DNA of 5,714 nucleotides from NCBI GenBank assembly GCA_041481485.1, contig JBGPBY010000480.1:1-5714 (forward strand), written 5' to 3'. Of the stretch, positions 1 to 5,545 are shown in pieces (position 1 is the first letter of the stretch; each line of letters opens with the position of its first letter). Made by a program: the position numbers and the translations under genes. The notes beneath the pieces were generated by a model. The model was not told the origin of the DNA. It was given only the letters and a program-made list of their open reading frames with translations, and did not search any database. Origin of the DNA: JBGPBY01 sp041481485 (GTDB lineage: Bacteria > Acidobacteriota > Terriglobia > 20CM-2-55-15).

Positions 1-23
1 CTCACGGATCACCTATCGATTGT

Positions 24-42
24 GCGCGGTCATAGACCGCGC
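24..42. repeat. GC-rich hairpin (REP-like) downstream of the carboxylesterase
   Basis: GCGCGGTC (24-31) and GACCGCGC (35-42) are perfect inverted repeats around the three-base loop ATA. The hairpin lies about 25 bases past the esterase stop codon. No T-run follows on the minus strand, so it is not a standard intrinsic terminator. Its size and position fit a REP-type element or a 3'-end-stabilising hairpin. Whether it recurs in the genome cannot be seen here. Confidence 0.55.
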
Positions 43-66
43 CTACAGTGCGGTATCGCACAACTT

Positions 67-1641
67 TCAGGTTCTCCGCAGCGACGAAAGAGCCACGCGT
101 TCGGCGCCGTACGGATCGTTCACGACCCTGCAGTTATTGTCGAAGATCATTGTCGGCCGGGTCTTCGTATCGAAGGTTGGCCAGTTCGGAAGGCCCTTGT
201 GATTGGGATTTCCTGTCTTTGCAAAGGCAGCCCATGCCGCACTCATGCGGTCTTGAAGAGCGTAGCGATCCTGACCGGTTCCGGTCATCGACTTTGCGTC
301 ATCGACATTCGCGGTGACGAAGGGAATTTCCAGCGTATGGAACGACTTCAGTTTTCCTTCGCGCACCGGTGATTGCCAGGTGAAGTAATACGCATACACC
401 GGTGCTTTCTGCGCGGCCTTGCGCTCGGTTTGCGTGATGACGCGGGTCCGAAAGTTGTCGGAGGCGAGGATCAGGTTGTAATCCAGGTTCGTCAAGTTCG
501 GGCGGCCCTTCTTATAAAGCGCAATCAGACTGTCCACGTCGCCATCGTTGGCTGCCCGCGTGGTCTGCCGGATGGAAGTCCGAAGCTCCGCGTCATTGAG
601 GGCATCGTATTTCGTGGTGGGAAAGAACGTGATTTCGTATTCCGTGGTTCCAATGAGAACGGGAATATTCGACGAAATTTCCGGCGCCGCCGGATCGAAG
701 GGGCCGCCAGGCAGTGACTTGCCATCCACGACGGGTCCCCACGTGAGGTTTTCCGCCAGCGTCGTATCAATCAGCGTTTGCATGGGCACCTGCTGAAGCT
801 GTTCCACTGTTTTCACATTCAGTTTCGACATCAGGGTTTGAGCGTTCTTCGTTGCATCCGCTTTGGGAATGCCTGCAAGGTTCGCGCCGCTTTGAATGAT
901 GGCTTTGTGAAACAAGCCTTTGGCCGAGGGCATTGCCAGCAGTGTGCTGACCTTGCCGGCGCCTCCAGATTGTCCGAAGATGGTGACATTGTCCGGATCG
1001 CCGCCAAAGCTCGAGATGTTCTCCCGAACCCATTGCAGCGCTGTGACGACATCCAGAATTCCAACATTGGCTGCGTTGGCAAATTTTGCTCCGCCAATCT
1101 CCGGCAGATACAGAAAGCCGAACGAATTCAGGCGATGGTTGACGCTCAACATCACGACGTCGTACCTGCGCGCCATGTTCGCTCCGTTGTAAATGGAATA
1201 GCTCCCGTTACCGCTGGTGAATCCTCCGCCGTGCAGCCACACCATTACCGGCCGCTTCGCGTTCTTGTTGAGTGTGGTTGTCCACACGTTCAGGCGAAGG
1301 CAGTCTTCACTGACGCCCGTTTTCGGAATCGTGGCTGCAACTTCGGGAATCTCGAGATGCGGTCCCTGTGGCGCTTCGGCTCCCCACTCGACGGTATCGA
1401 GCACGCCACTCCATCTCTTAGGTTTGACTGCGGGCATGAATCGATTGGCGCCGGAGGTCGGAGCGCCGTAGGGAATGCCCTGAAATGCATTCACCTTGTC
1501 GATCAGCCGGCCGCGGATCTTGCCGTCAGCCGTATCCGCAATGGGGGCGATGCCTTGCCCAAAGAGAGTGGTACCCATTCCTGCAACAGCGCCCGCCACG
1601 GTGGCGCGTAGAATAAACTCGCGTCGATTTACCGGTCTCAT
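67..1641 (-). CDS. Tat-exported type B carboxylesterase (para-nitrobenzyl-esterase-like)
   Basis: This is a 524-residue serine hydrolase of the type B carboxylesterase family, whose members cleave carboxylic esters. The family's usual length is about 500-550, so it appears complete. A twin-arginine motif NRREFI (residues 5-10) followed by a small hydrophobic stretch (about 13-27) predicts Tat export after folding. The fold markers run in order: EDCLRLNVW (112-120, family signature 2), the oxyanion loop HGGGF (137-141), and FGGDPDNVTIFGQSGG (212-227), which fits signature 1 with nucleophile Ser225. Glu336 in GTTEYE is the likely acid and His435 in FHTLEIPF the likely base. The elbow reads GQSGG instead of the commoner GESAG. 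The start at 1641 is chosen because it has a GGAGG ribosome site and puts the Tat motif at the N-terminus; a TTG at 1689 would translate part of an inverted repeat. It is probably co-transcribed with the upstream esterase. The substrate is unknown. Confidence 0.93.
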   Translation of the reverse strand: MRPVNRREFILRATVAGAVAGMGTTLFGQGIAPIADTADGKIRGRLIDKVNAFQGIPYGAPTSGANRFMPAVKPKRWSGVLDTVEWGAEAPQGPHLEIPEVAATIPKTGVSEDCLRLNVWTTTLNKNAKRPVMVWLHGGGFTSGNGSYSIYNGANMARRYDVVMLSVNHRLNSFGFLYLPEIGGAKFANAANVGILDVVTALQWVRENISSFGGDPDNVTIFGQSGGAGKVSTLLAMPSAKGLFHKAIIQSGANLAGIPKADATKNAQTLMSKLNVKTVEQLQQVPMQTLIDTTLAENLTWGPVVDGKSLPGGPFDPAAPEISSNIPVLIGTTEYEITFFPTTKYDALNDAELRTSIRQTTRAANDGDVDSLIALYKKGRPNLTNLDYNLILASDNFRTRVITQTERKAAQKAPVYAYYFTWQSPVREGKLKSFHTLEIPFVTANVDDAKSMTGTGQDRYALQDRMSAAWAAFAKTGNPNHKGLPNWPTFDTKTRPTMIFDNNCRVVNDPYGAERVALSSLRRT

Positions 1642-1644
1642 TCT

Positions 1645-1650
1645 TCCTCC
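1645..1650 (-). promoter_or_regulatory. Ribosome binding site of the carboxylesterase
   Basis: The minus strand reads GGAGGA followed by AGA and then ATG at 1641. This is a near-perfect Shine-Dalgarno sequence with tight spacing (3-4 bases). It fixes the start at 1641 rather than at the in-frame TTG at 1689. It lies only six bases from the inverted repeat (1657-1741), so folding of that repeat could affect access to it. Confidence 0.75.
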
Positions 1651-1656
1651 ATTATT

Positions 1657-1741
1657 AAATTGGGGACAGAGAACAATTTCTCGGTACAACGCCAGGAATA
1701 TCCATAACGTTTCTCGGGAAATTGCTCTCTGTCCCCAATTT
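1657..1741. repeat. Long inverted repeat filling the gap between the two esterase genes
   Basis: Two 24-base arms, 1657-1680 and 1718-1741, are inverted copies with a single mismatch (1673 against 1725) around a 37-base centre. Each arm carries the core AATTGGGGACAGAG. In minus-strand RNA, the sense direction of both flanking genes, the mismatch becomes a G-U wobble, so all 24 positions can pair; in plus-strand RNA it would be A-C. The repeat starts four bases after the upstream esterase stop and ends 15 bases before the downstream ATG. Minus-strand RNA has no T-run after the stem, while the plus strand has TTTTCTTTT at 1738-1747. From memory, similar GGGGACAGA repeats are dispersed in many bacterial genomes; this was not checked. 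It is likely a small palindromic mobile or REP-type element. Confidence 0.8.
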
Positions 1742-1745
1742 TCTT

Positions 1746-2735
1746 TTAGCGTTGGCCGCCCTGGCCTCCGGCGGCGGCACCACCGCCACCTCCACGTGCA
1801 CCACCACGTCCGCCACCACCGCCGCGACCCCCTCCGCCAAACGCTGGATAGTCTTTGGGATTGATGATCAGGCGATCCAGAAACAGATTCGCGGCTTGCG
1901 CGGAGAGCAGTGCTGCATCGGGACTGCTCGTCTCATAGGCGTGTGCCGCGCCCTGAATAAGGTGAAGATCGACCTTCACGCCTGCGGCACGAAGCTTCTG
2001 AAAGAAGTCGATCGAGTTGTTTGGTGAGATGGTCGTATCGCCGAGCCCGTGAAGGAAGATGGTCGGCGCGAAATTCGCCGAAATGAAGTTCACTGCACCG
2101 GCCGCATCGATCGTGGCACGATCCGCTCCCTCCGGGAACAGGCTGGCGTTTGCGAAGCTCGCGGCGTAGAACGCGATGCACGCGGAAACTTTCGAGCTCA
2201 CTCCGGGATTCCCGCCACTGCCTTCGAACTTCGTACCGTCGTTCGTGCCGGCCGCCACAAGCGCCATCAAACCGCCCGCGGAATATCCCGCGACGGCGAT
2301 CTTGTCGGCATCGATGCCAAGCTTTGCAGCGTTGGCGCGAGTCCAGCGGATCGCGGCCTTCACGTCTTCGATTTGTCCGGGCCACTTCGCCTGTCCCGAC
2401 AGTCGATACTGCGACGCGATGCTCACATAGCCGAGGCCTGCAAATGCGCGGGACGAACTCTGTACTCCCGTCTTGTTGCCCTGCGTGAAGCCCCCGCCAT
2501 GTATGTGAATCACCGCCATCTTGCGTGGAGTGACTCCGGCCGGCGGATGATAGACGTCGAGATGGAGTTCCATGTCTCCACCTTTCCCATACACGATTTC
2601 GCGCTCGACATTTGGATCGGGAGCAGCAGTTGCTTGCTGTGGCGCCTGCGCCTCAGCCCTCATTCCGATCAAAGGAACAGCCGCCGCGGCGATTCCGGCA
2701 GATTCGATAAAACCTCTCCTGGTAACTTTCTTCAT
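1746..2735 (-). CDS. Tat-exported alpha/beta-hydrolase esterase with Gly/Arg-rich C-terminal tail
   Basis: A 329-residue serine esterase of the alpha/beta-hydrolase fold, in the group containing HSL/BD-FAE-like carboxyl esterases, which includes acetyl-xylan and feruloyl esterases. The Tat motif TRRGFI (residues 5-10), an alanine-rich hydrophobic stretch (12-23) and a possible AEA signal cleavage site near 27-31 predict export. Catalytic features: oxyanion loop HGGGF (79-83), nucleophile elbow GYSAGG with Ser152, likely acid Asp233 in GLGDTT, likely base His265 in GAAHAYE. The stretch AKWPGQIEDVKAAIRW (116-131) is typical of the group. The enzyme domain ends near residue 298. Residues 300-329 are nearly all Gly, Arg and Ala and have no counterpart in the catalytic fold. 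The start at 2735 is set by GAGGGG seven bases upstream; a TTG at 2750 overlaps that site and is rejected. It has its own strong promoter at 2774-2802. The natural substrate is not determined. Confidence 0.92.
   Translation of the reverse strand: MKKVTRRGFIESAGIAAAAVPLIGMRAEAQAPQQATAAPDPNVEREIVYGKGGDMELHLDVYHPPAGVTPRKMAVIHIHGGGFTQGNKTGVQSSSRAFAGLGYVSIASQYRLSGQAKWPGQIEDVKAAIRWTRANAAKLGIDADKIAVAGYSAGGLMALVAAGTNDGTKFEGSGGNPGVSSKVSACIAFYAASFANASLFPEGADRATIDAAGAVNFISANFAPTIFLHGLGDTTISPNNSIDFFQKLRAAGVKVDLHLIQGAAHAYETSSPDAALLSAQAANLFLDRLIINPKDYPAFGGGGRGGGGGRGGARGGGGGAAAGGQGGQR
1749..1838 (-). repeat. Low-complexity Gly/Arg-rich tail-coding segment
   Basis: These 90 bases encode the last 30 residues (300-329) of the esterase. 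They are dominated by glycine, with arginines at 304, 310, 314 and 329 in RGG-like spacing and a short Ala run. At DNA level the plus strand is a run of CCACC and CCGCC variants. The reading frame stays open to the stop codon at 1746-1748, so the tail is translated as written. It may be a flexible, positively charged surface tail, or simply a slippage-prone expansion. Confidence 0.8.
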
Positions 2736-2742
2736 GTTTGTT

Positions 2743-2748
2743 CCCCTC
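2743..2748 (-). promoter_or_regulatory. Ribosome binding site of the tailed esterase
   Basis: The minus strand reads GAGGGG, then AACAAAC, then ATG at 2735. The seven-base spacing is close to ideal. This supports the 2735 start, which places the twin-arginine pair at residues 6-7. Confidence 0.7.
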
Positions 2749-2773
2749 AATGCCTGTTCAAAAATCTGCCGCG

Positions 2774-2802
2774 ACTATATTGAGCGGCTATGGGGATGTC
2801 AA
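2774..2802 (-). promoter_or_regulatory. Sigma-70-like promoter for the esterase genes
   Basis: On the minus strand a perfect -35 TTGACA (2802-2797) is followed by a 17-base spacer and a -10 TATAGT (2779-2774, five of six consensus bases). Transcription would start near 2767, giving a leader of roughly 30 bases that holds the GAGGGG ribosome site. It lies just past the stop codon (2837) of the small-partner gene, so the esterases can be expressed independently of the nucleotidyltransferase unit. A weak six-base inverted repeat (2802-2807 with 2820-2825) touches the -35 box; its role is unclear. Confidence 0.72.
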
Positions 2803-2836
2803 ACGGCGCTATTGGAGTGGCCGTTAAACCGTTGTC

Positions 2837-3217
2837 TTACGCGCGCGACAGTGCGTTCGCGCTGACAAACAGGTTGCGCGACCGAAAAGCGGGAGGGCTT
2901 TCGAGCAAAAGCACGGCGCGCAATGAAGCGAGTTGAGAGGCAAACCACAGGTGATGGAGTTTTCGCGATTCATCCTCAATCCAGGCTGGCGCCGGAAGGA
3001 GATAGGCACGCGAAAGCTCCTCGGCCGTCGCTGCCAGATAAGCGTCCTGCACGCAACCGAGTTCGCCGGAGTGCGAAGCAAGCAACTGCGGCGTCTTGGC
3101 CAAAGTGTCGATCTTTGGTGCAGCATAGAATCCATCAAGAAAACTTGCCAAACAGTAGTCGAACGATTCTCCTCGCACCGTAAATTCCGCGACCTCTGCA
3201 AGCGTTCGGGGCCTCAT
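2837..3217 (-). CDS. Small conserved partner protein of the DUF6036-type nucleotidyltransferase
   Basis: A 126-residue, mostly helical, soluble-looking protein with no signal peptide or membrane segment. Its start ATG overlaps the TGA stop of the upstream nucleotidyltransferase (ATGA, 3217-3214), and GAGGG six bases upstream serves as ribosome site, so translational coupling is likely. The C-terminal third is the most distinctive: PAPAWIEDE (75-83), WFAS..LASLRAVLLLESP (91-108) and AFRSRNLFVSANALSR (110-125). From memory, proteins with this PAW...LRA.LL..SP.AFR.RNLFV ending occur beside DUF6036 proteins in many bacteria; this was not checked by search. The ending looks intact, so the gene is probably full length. 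The pairing suggests the second half of a toxin-antitoxin-like unit, but which protein is toxic cannot be told from sequence. No biochemical function is claimed. Confidence 0.8.
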   Translation of the reverse strand: MRPRTLAEVAEFTVRGESFDYCLASFLDGFYAAPKIDTLAKTPQLLASHSGELGCVQDAYLAATAEELSRAYLLPAPAWIEDESRKLHHLWFASQLASLRAVLLLESPPAFRSRNLFVSANALSRA

Positions 3218-3783
3218 ATCTTTCCCTCTTCGTATAGACCTTCGACAAGGTATTGCGTTTTGACCGGAATGCGATTTGCGGGATAGTATTGCCCAACTAT
3301 GCCCAGAACGTCCTTAGCCGATTGCAATTTCAGATGGCGAATTAGAAAAACAATGTCTCCCACATCCGTAGCTTCATCAGCGGTAGCCCCAATCCGGGCG
3401 GCCATGCATTTCATAGCGAGCAAATACTCCGGAACGGGCATTGTCAAACGAAGGTGCGCGAACTGCGGCAAGCCTGACGCCGTTGTCTCATGACGATCCG
3501 ATAGGAATCCCTTTACGCCATCATTCAACCAATCGGAGGGCAAATGTCTTTCGGCCGAAATGCGGAGCGCCAGTGCGCGAAGGATCGCAGCCGGCTGAAA
3601 GAGTGGATCCACATCCTTTGTCGAAATGCGAGCACTGAACGCAATAACCATTGCGGAACCACCAAATAAGCAGACTTCACCTGTCACGCCCACTCTGCCC
3701 AGTTCTTCAGACAAGGCAGCCAACGCAGCGAGTACCTGCTCCCGCGTCAAAGTCGAATGGGATGGCGATTCCTGCCGGCTCAT
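3214..3783 (-). CDS. DUF6036-type nucleotidyltransferase-like protein
   Basis: A 189-residue cytoplasmic protein of the minimal-nucleotidyltransferase type. It has CLFGGSAMVIAFSAR (38-52), containing the GGSA nucleotide-binding turn, then STKDVDPLF (54-62), whose Asp57 and Asp59 fit the two metal-binding acids of the fold. A helix-rich C-terminal half includes PEYLLAMKCMAARI (118-131) and DEATDVGDIVFLIRHL (136-151), which resemble the conserved helices of AbiEii/DUF6036 relatives. A third catalytic acid is not obvious. Related proteins act as toxins that transfer nucleotides to RNA or protein, or as regulators, so a toxin-antitoxin or phage-defence role is an inference. The ATG at 3783 with a weak AGG upstream is preferred over a TTG at 3804 that has no ribosome site. 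It is the first gene of a two-gene unit and overlaps its partner by four bases. Hand-counted GC over 3301-3780 is about 55%, slightly below sampled lines of the dehydrogenase gene. Confidence 0.82.
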   Translation of the reverse strand: MSRQESPSHSTLTREQVLAALAALSEELGRVGVTGEVCLFGGSAMVIAFSARISTKDVDPLFQPAAILRALALRISAERHLPSDWLNDGVKGFLSDRHETTASGLPQFAHLRLTMPVPEYLLAMKCMAARIGATADEATDVGDIVFLIRHLKLQSAKDVLGIVGQYYPANRIPVKTQYLVEGLYEEGKI

Positions 3784-3827
3784 TTGCCTAGAATACCGGA
3801 GCAAACACCGATTGACTACCGATAGGC

Positions 3828-3836
3828 GTTATAGCA
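3828..3836 (-). promoter_or_regulatory. Possible extended -10 promoter of the two-gene nucleotidyltransferase unit
   Basis: The minus strand reads TGCTATAAC (3836-3828), an extended -10 box with TG one base before TATAAC. No good -35 hexamer lies 16-18 bases upstream, which is tolerated by extended -10 promoters. Transcription would begin near 3821, giving a leader of about 38 bases before the ATG at 3783. Confidence 0.4.
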
Positions 3837-3926
3837 AACCACCCCTTCCAATCTTTCAAGCGAAACCTTCTTGAACCTCTGATGCCCATTGCGATAGAAG
3901 TGGGCGCGAAAGGGCGTTTTTATCCC

Positions 3927-5525
3927 ATGCGCAATCGAATCTACACTCTGTTGCTCGCGCTGCTCACTGTTGCTGGCGGAAGTTTCAGCGCCACGCAAGG
4001 CGCGGAGCCGCTCACACTGGAAATCCGCGATTACCTCCAGCTCCCGATCACCGGCAAACTCGACAGCCGCGGGACCAACGATACGATGCTGGCTCGAGTC
4101 AACGGCCTGCACGAGGAGCCGGGAGGGGCGAACCGCTTCTTCGTTCACGATCTGAACGGACCTTTATATATCGTCGAGAAGAATACGAAGAAGCTCACCA
4201 CCTATCTTGACTTTAACGGACGCAGCGGAAACCCAGGCTTGTTTCACAAGTTATTCTTCGAGGCGGGATATGCTTGCGGTTTGGCAGCCTTGTACTTCGA
4301 CCCCGCTTACCGCACGAATGGCAAGTTCTACACTGTCCATATTGAAGATCCAATGGTCGCGGGTTCCAACCTGCCGGACAACGCGAGTTTTCCTGGCTTG
4401 AGAACTGCCGGTTACGCGGTCACAGCACCAATTCCGGTGACGGGCTCTGTTCAGTACGAAGGTGTGCTTATCGAGTGGACGGACACCAACATTTCCAATG
4501 CGACGTTCGAGGGGACTGCCCGCGAACTGCTGCGCGTGCAGCTGAACACGCGCATTCACCCGCTGGGCGACTTGCTCTTCAACCCCACAGCCCGGCCCGG
4601 CGATGCAGACTGGCGCGTCCTCTATATAGCGGCAGGAGACGGCGGCTCCGGCGAGAACAATACAAACATGCGGTTGAACCCGCAGCGGCTGGATAATCTC
4701 GAAGGCAAGATTCTTCGCATCATTCCGGATCTCGCCGAACACACCGCTACCAGCACTGTGAGTGAGAATGGCCGCTATCGAATTCCCAACGATAATCCGT
4801 TTGTTTCGAGAGCCGGCGCCCGGAAGGAAATCTGGGCCTACGGCCTTCGCAACCCGCACCGGCTGACGTGGGCTGTCGATCCCAAAAACTCCGCCAACAA
4901 TCGCCTCATTGCCAATACCGTCGGACTGCATACCTGGGAGATGGTGAATATCATTCGGAAGAGCGATAACTTCGGATATCCGTTGCGTGAAGGAAACGAG
5001 CAGCTCAACGCAGACAACAAAACTACGGCTTTGCCGGCTGTCGACCGGATTCCTGTACGAGTGACCGATGCCGTTACCAACGAGACCGTCGTTCCCCGTT
5101 ATCCCGTCATTCAATACGGACACGTGGCCGCCGGCGGCGACGCGATCGGCGCCGGATTTCTCTACAACGGGAAAATCGAGGCGCTGCGCGGGAAGTATCT
5201 GTTCACCGATCTATCCACGGGTCACGTCTGGTACGCCGACTACCCCCGGATGCTGGCTGCTGACGACGGTAACCCGGCGACGATGGCGCCGATTCATGAG
5301 CTGAAGATTCTGTGGAATGGCCGCGTTTACGACAGCATGTTCCCCATAGCCGAGGCCGCATACCACGCGCGTGACGGCAAGGATCCCGACCTTCCCGGCA
5401 CGGCGACCGTTTCCGGCCAGGGCCGCGCCGACGCCCGATTTGCAGTCGACGACAAAGGAGAGCTGTATCTTTACAGTAAGACCGACGGCGTGATTCGCGC
5501 GGTGACCGGCGCGACGGGGAAGTAA
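3927..5525 (+). CDS. Exported PQQ-dependent sugar dehydrogenase-like protein (glucose/sorbosone dehydrogenase beta-propeller)
   Basis: A 532-residue protein of the glucose/sorbosone dehydrogenase family, six-bladed beta-propellers that oxidise sugars with PQQ and calcium in the periplasm. Residues 1-26 form a signal peptide (MRNR, then a Leu/Ala-rich core to about residue 16), which is why ATG 3927 is preferred to ATG 3882. Neither start has a strong ribosome site; a weak candidate promoter is TTGAAC (3871-3876) with GATAGA (3893-3898). Family landmarks: GLAALYFDPAYRTNGKFY (118-135), HPLGDLLFNP with His211 at the position of the catalytic base, AAGDGG (235-240), LDNLEGKILRI (255-265), EIWAYGLRNPHR (301-312) with the RNP cofactor-loop segment, NFGYPLREG (348-356), GGDAIGAGFLYNG (403-415) and GKYLFTDL (422-429). 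The region about 142-200 looks like an insertion compared with shorter members. There is no haem CxxCH motif. The substrate is unknown. It is divergent from the nucleotidyltransferase gene. Confidence 0.88.
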   Translation: MRNRIYTLLLALLTVAGGSFSATQGAEPLTLEIRDYLQLPITGKLDSRGTNDTMLARVNGLHEEPGGANRFFVHDLNGPLYIVEKNTKKLTTYLDFNGRSGNPGLFHKLFFEAGYACGLAALYFDPAYRTNGKFYTVHIEDPMVAGSNLPDNASFPGLRTAGYAVTAPIPVTGSVQYEGVLIEWTDTNISNATFEGTARELLRVQLNTRIHPLGDLLFNPTARPGDADWRVLYIAAGDGGSGENNTNMRLNPQRLDNLEGKILRIIPDLAEHTATSTVSENGRYRIPNDNPFVSRAGARKEIWAYGLRNPHRLTWAVDPKNSANNRLIANTVGLHTWEMVNIIRKSDNFGYPLREGNEQLNADNKTTALPAVDRIPVRVTDAVTNETVVPRYPVIQYGHVAAGGDAIGAGFLYNGKIEALRGKYLFTDLSTGHVWYADYPRMLAADDGNPATMAPIHELKILWNGRVYDSMFPIAEAAYHARDGKDPDLPGTATVSGQGRADARFAVDDKGELYLYSKTDGVIRAVTGATGK

Positions 5526-5545
5526 TGCATTTCCCAGCCGCGTCA

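Noticed and set aside
778..1611. A 277-residue plus-strand open frame opposite the carboxylesterase.
   Set aside because: The esterase frame carries all catalytic motifs, while this one shows no recognisable domain. It is an antisense shadow of GC-biased coding DNA.
1642..1689. N-terminal extension of the carboxylesterase from a TTG at 1689.
   Set aside because: It translates one arm of the inverted repeat, uses a TTG, and moves the twin-arginine motif 16 residues inward. ATG 1641 has a clear GGAGG site.
1657..1741. The inverted repeat as a standard intrinsic terminator of the tailed esterase.
   Set aside because: The sense strand has no T-run after the stem, and the loop of 37 bases is too long for a typical terminator.
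2736..2750. TTG start at 2750 for the tailed esterase.
   Set aside because: It overlaps the GAGGGG ribosome site that serves ATG 2735.
3882..3926. ATG 3882 as start of the sugar dehydrogenase.
   Set aside because: It has no ribosome site and adds 15 residues ahead of a normal signal peptide that begins at ATG 3927. It is not fully excluded.
3816..4148. A 110-residue minus-strand open frame across the divergent intergenic region and the start of the dehydrogenase gene.
   Set aside because: It has no family pattern and mostly lies antisense to a well-supported gene, and it contains the likely promoter of the nucleotidyltransferase unit.
4251..5123. A 290-residue minus-strand open frame opposite the sugar dehydrogenase.
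   Set aside because: It is antisense to a gene with clear family motifs throughout and has no domain pattern of its own.
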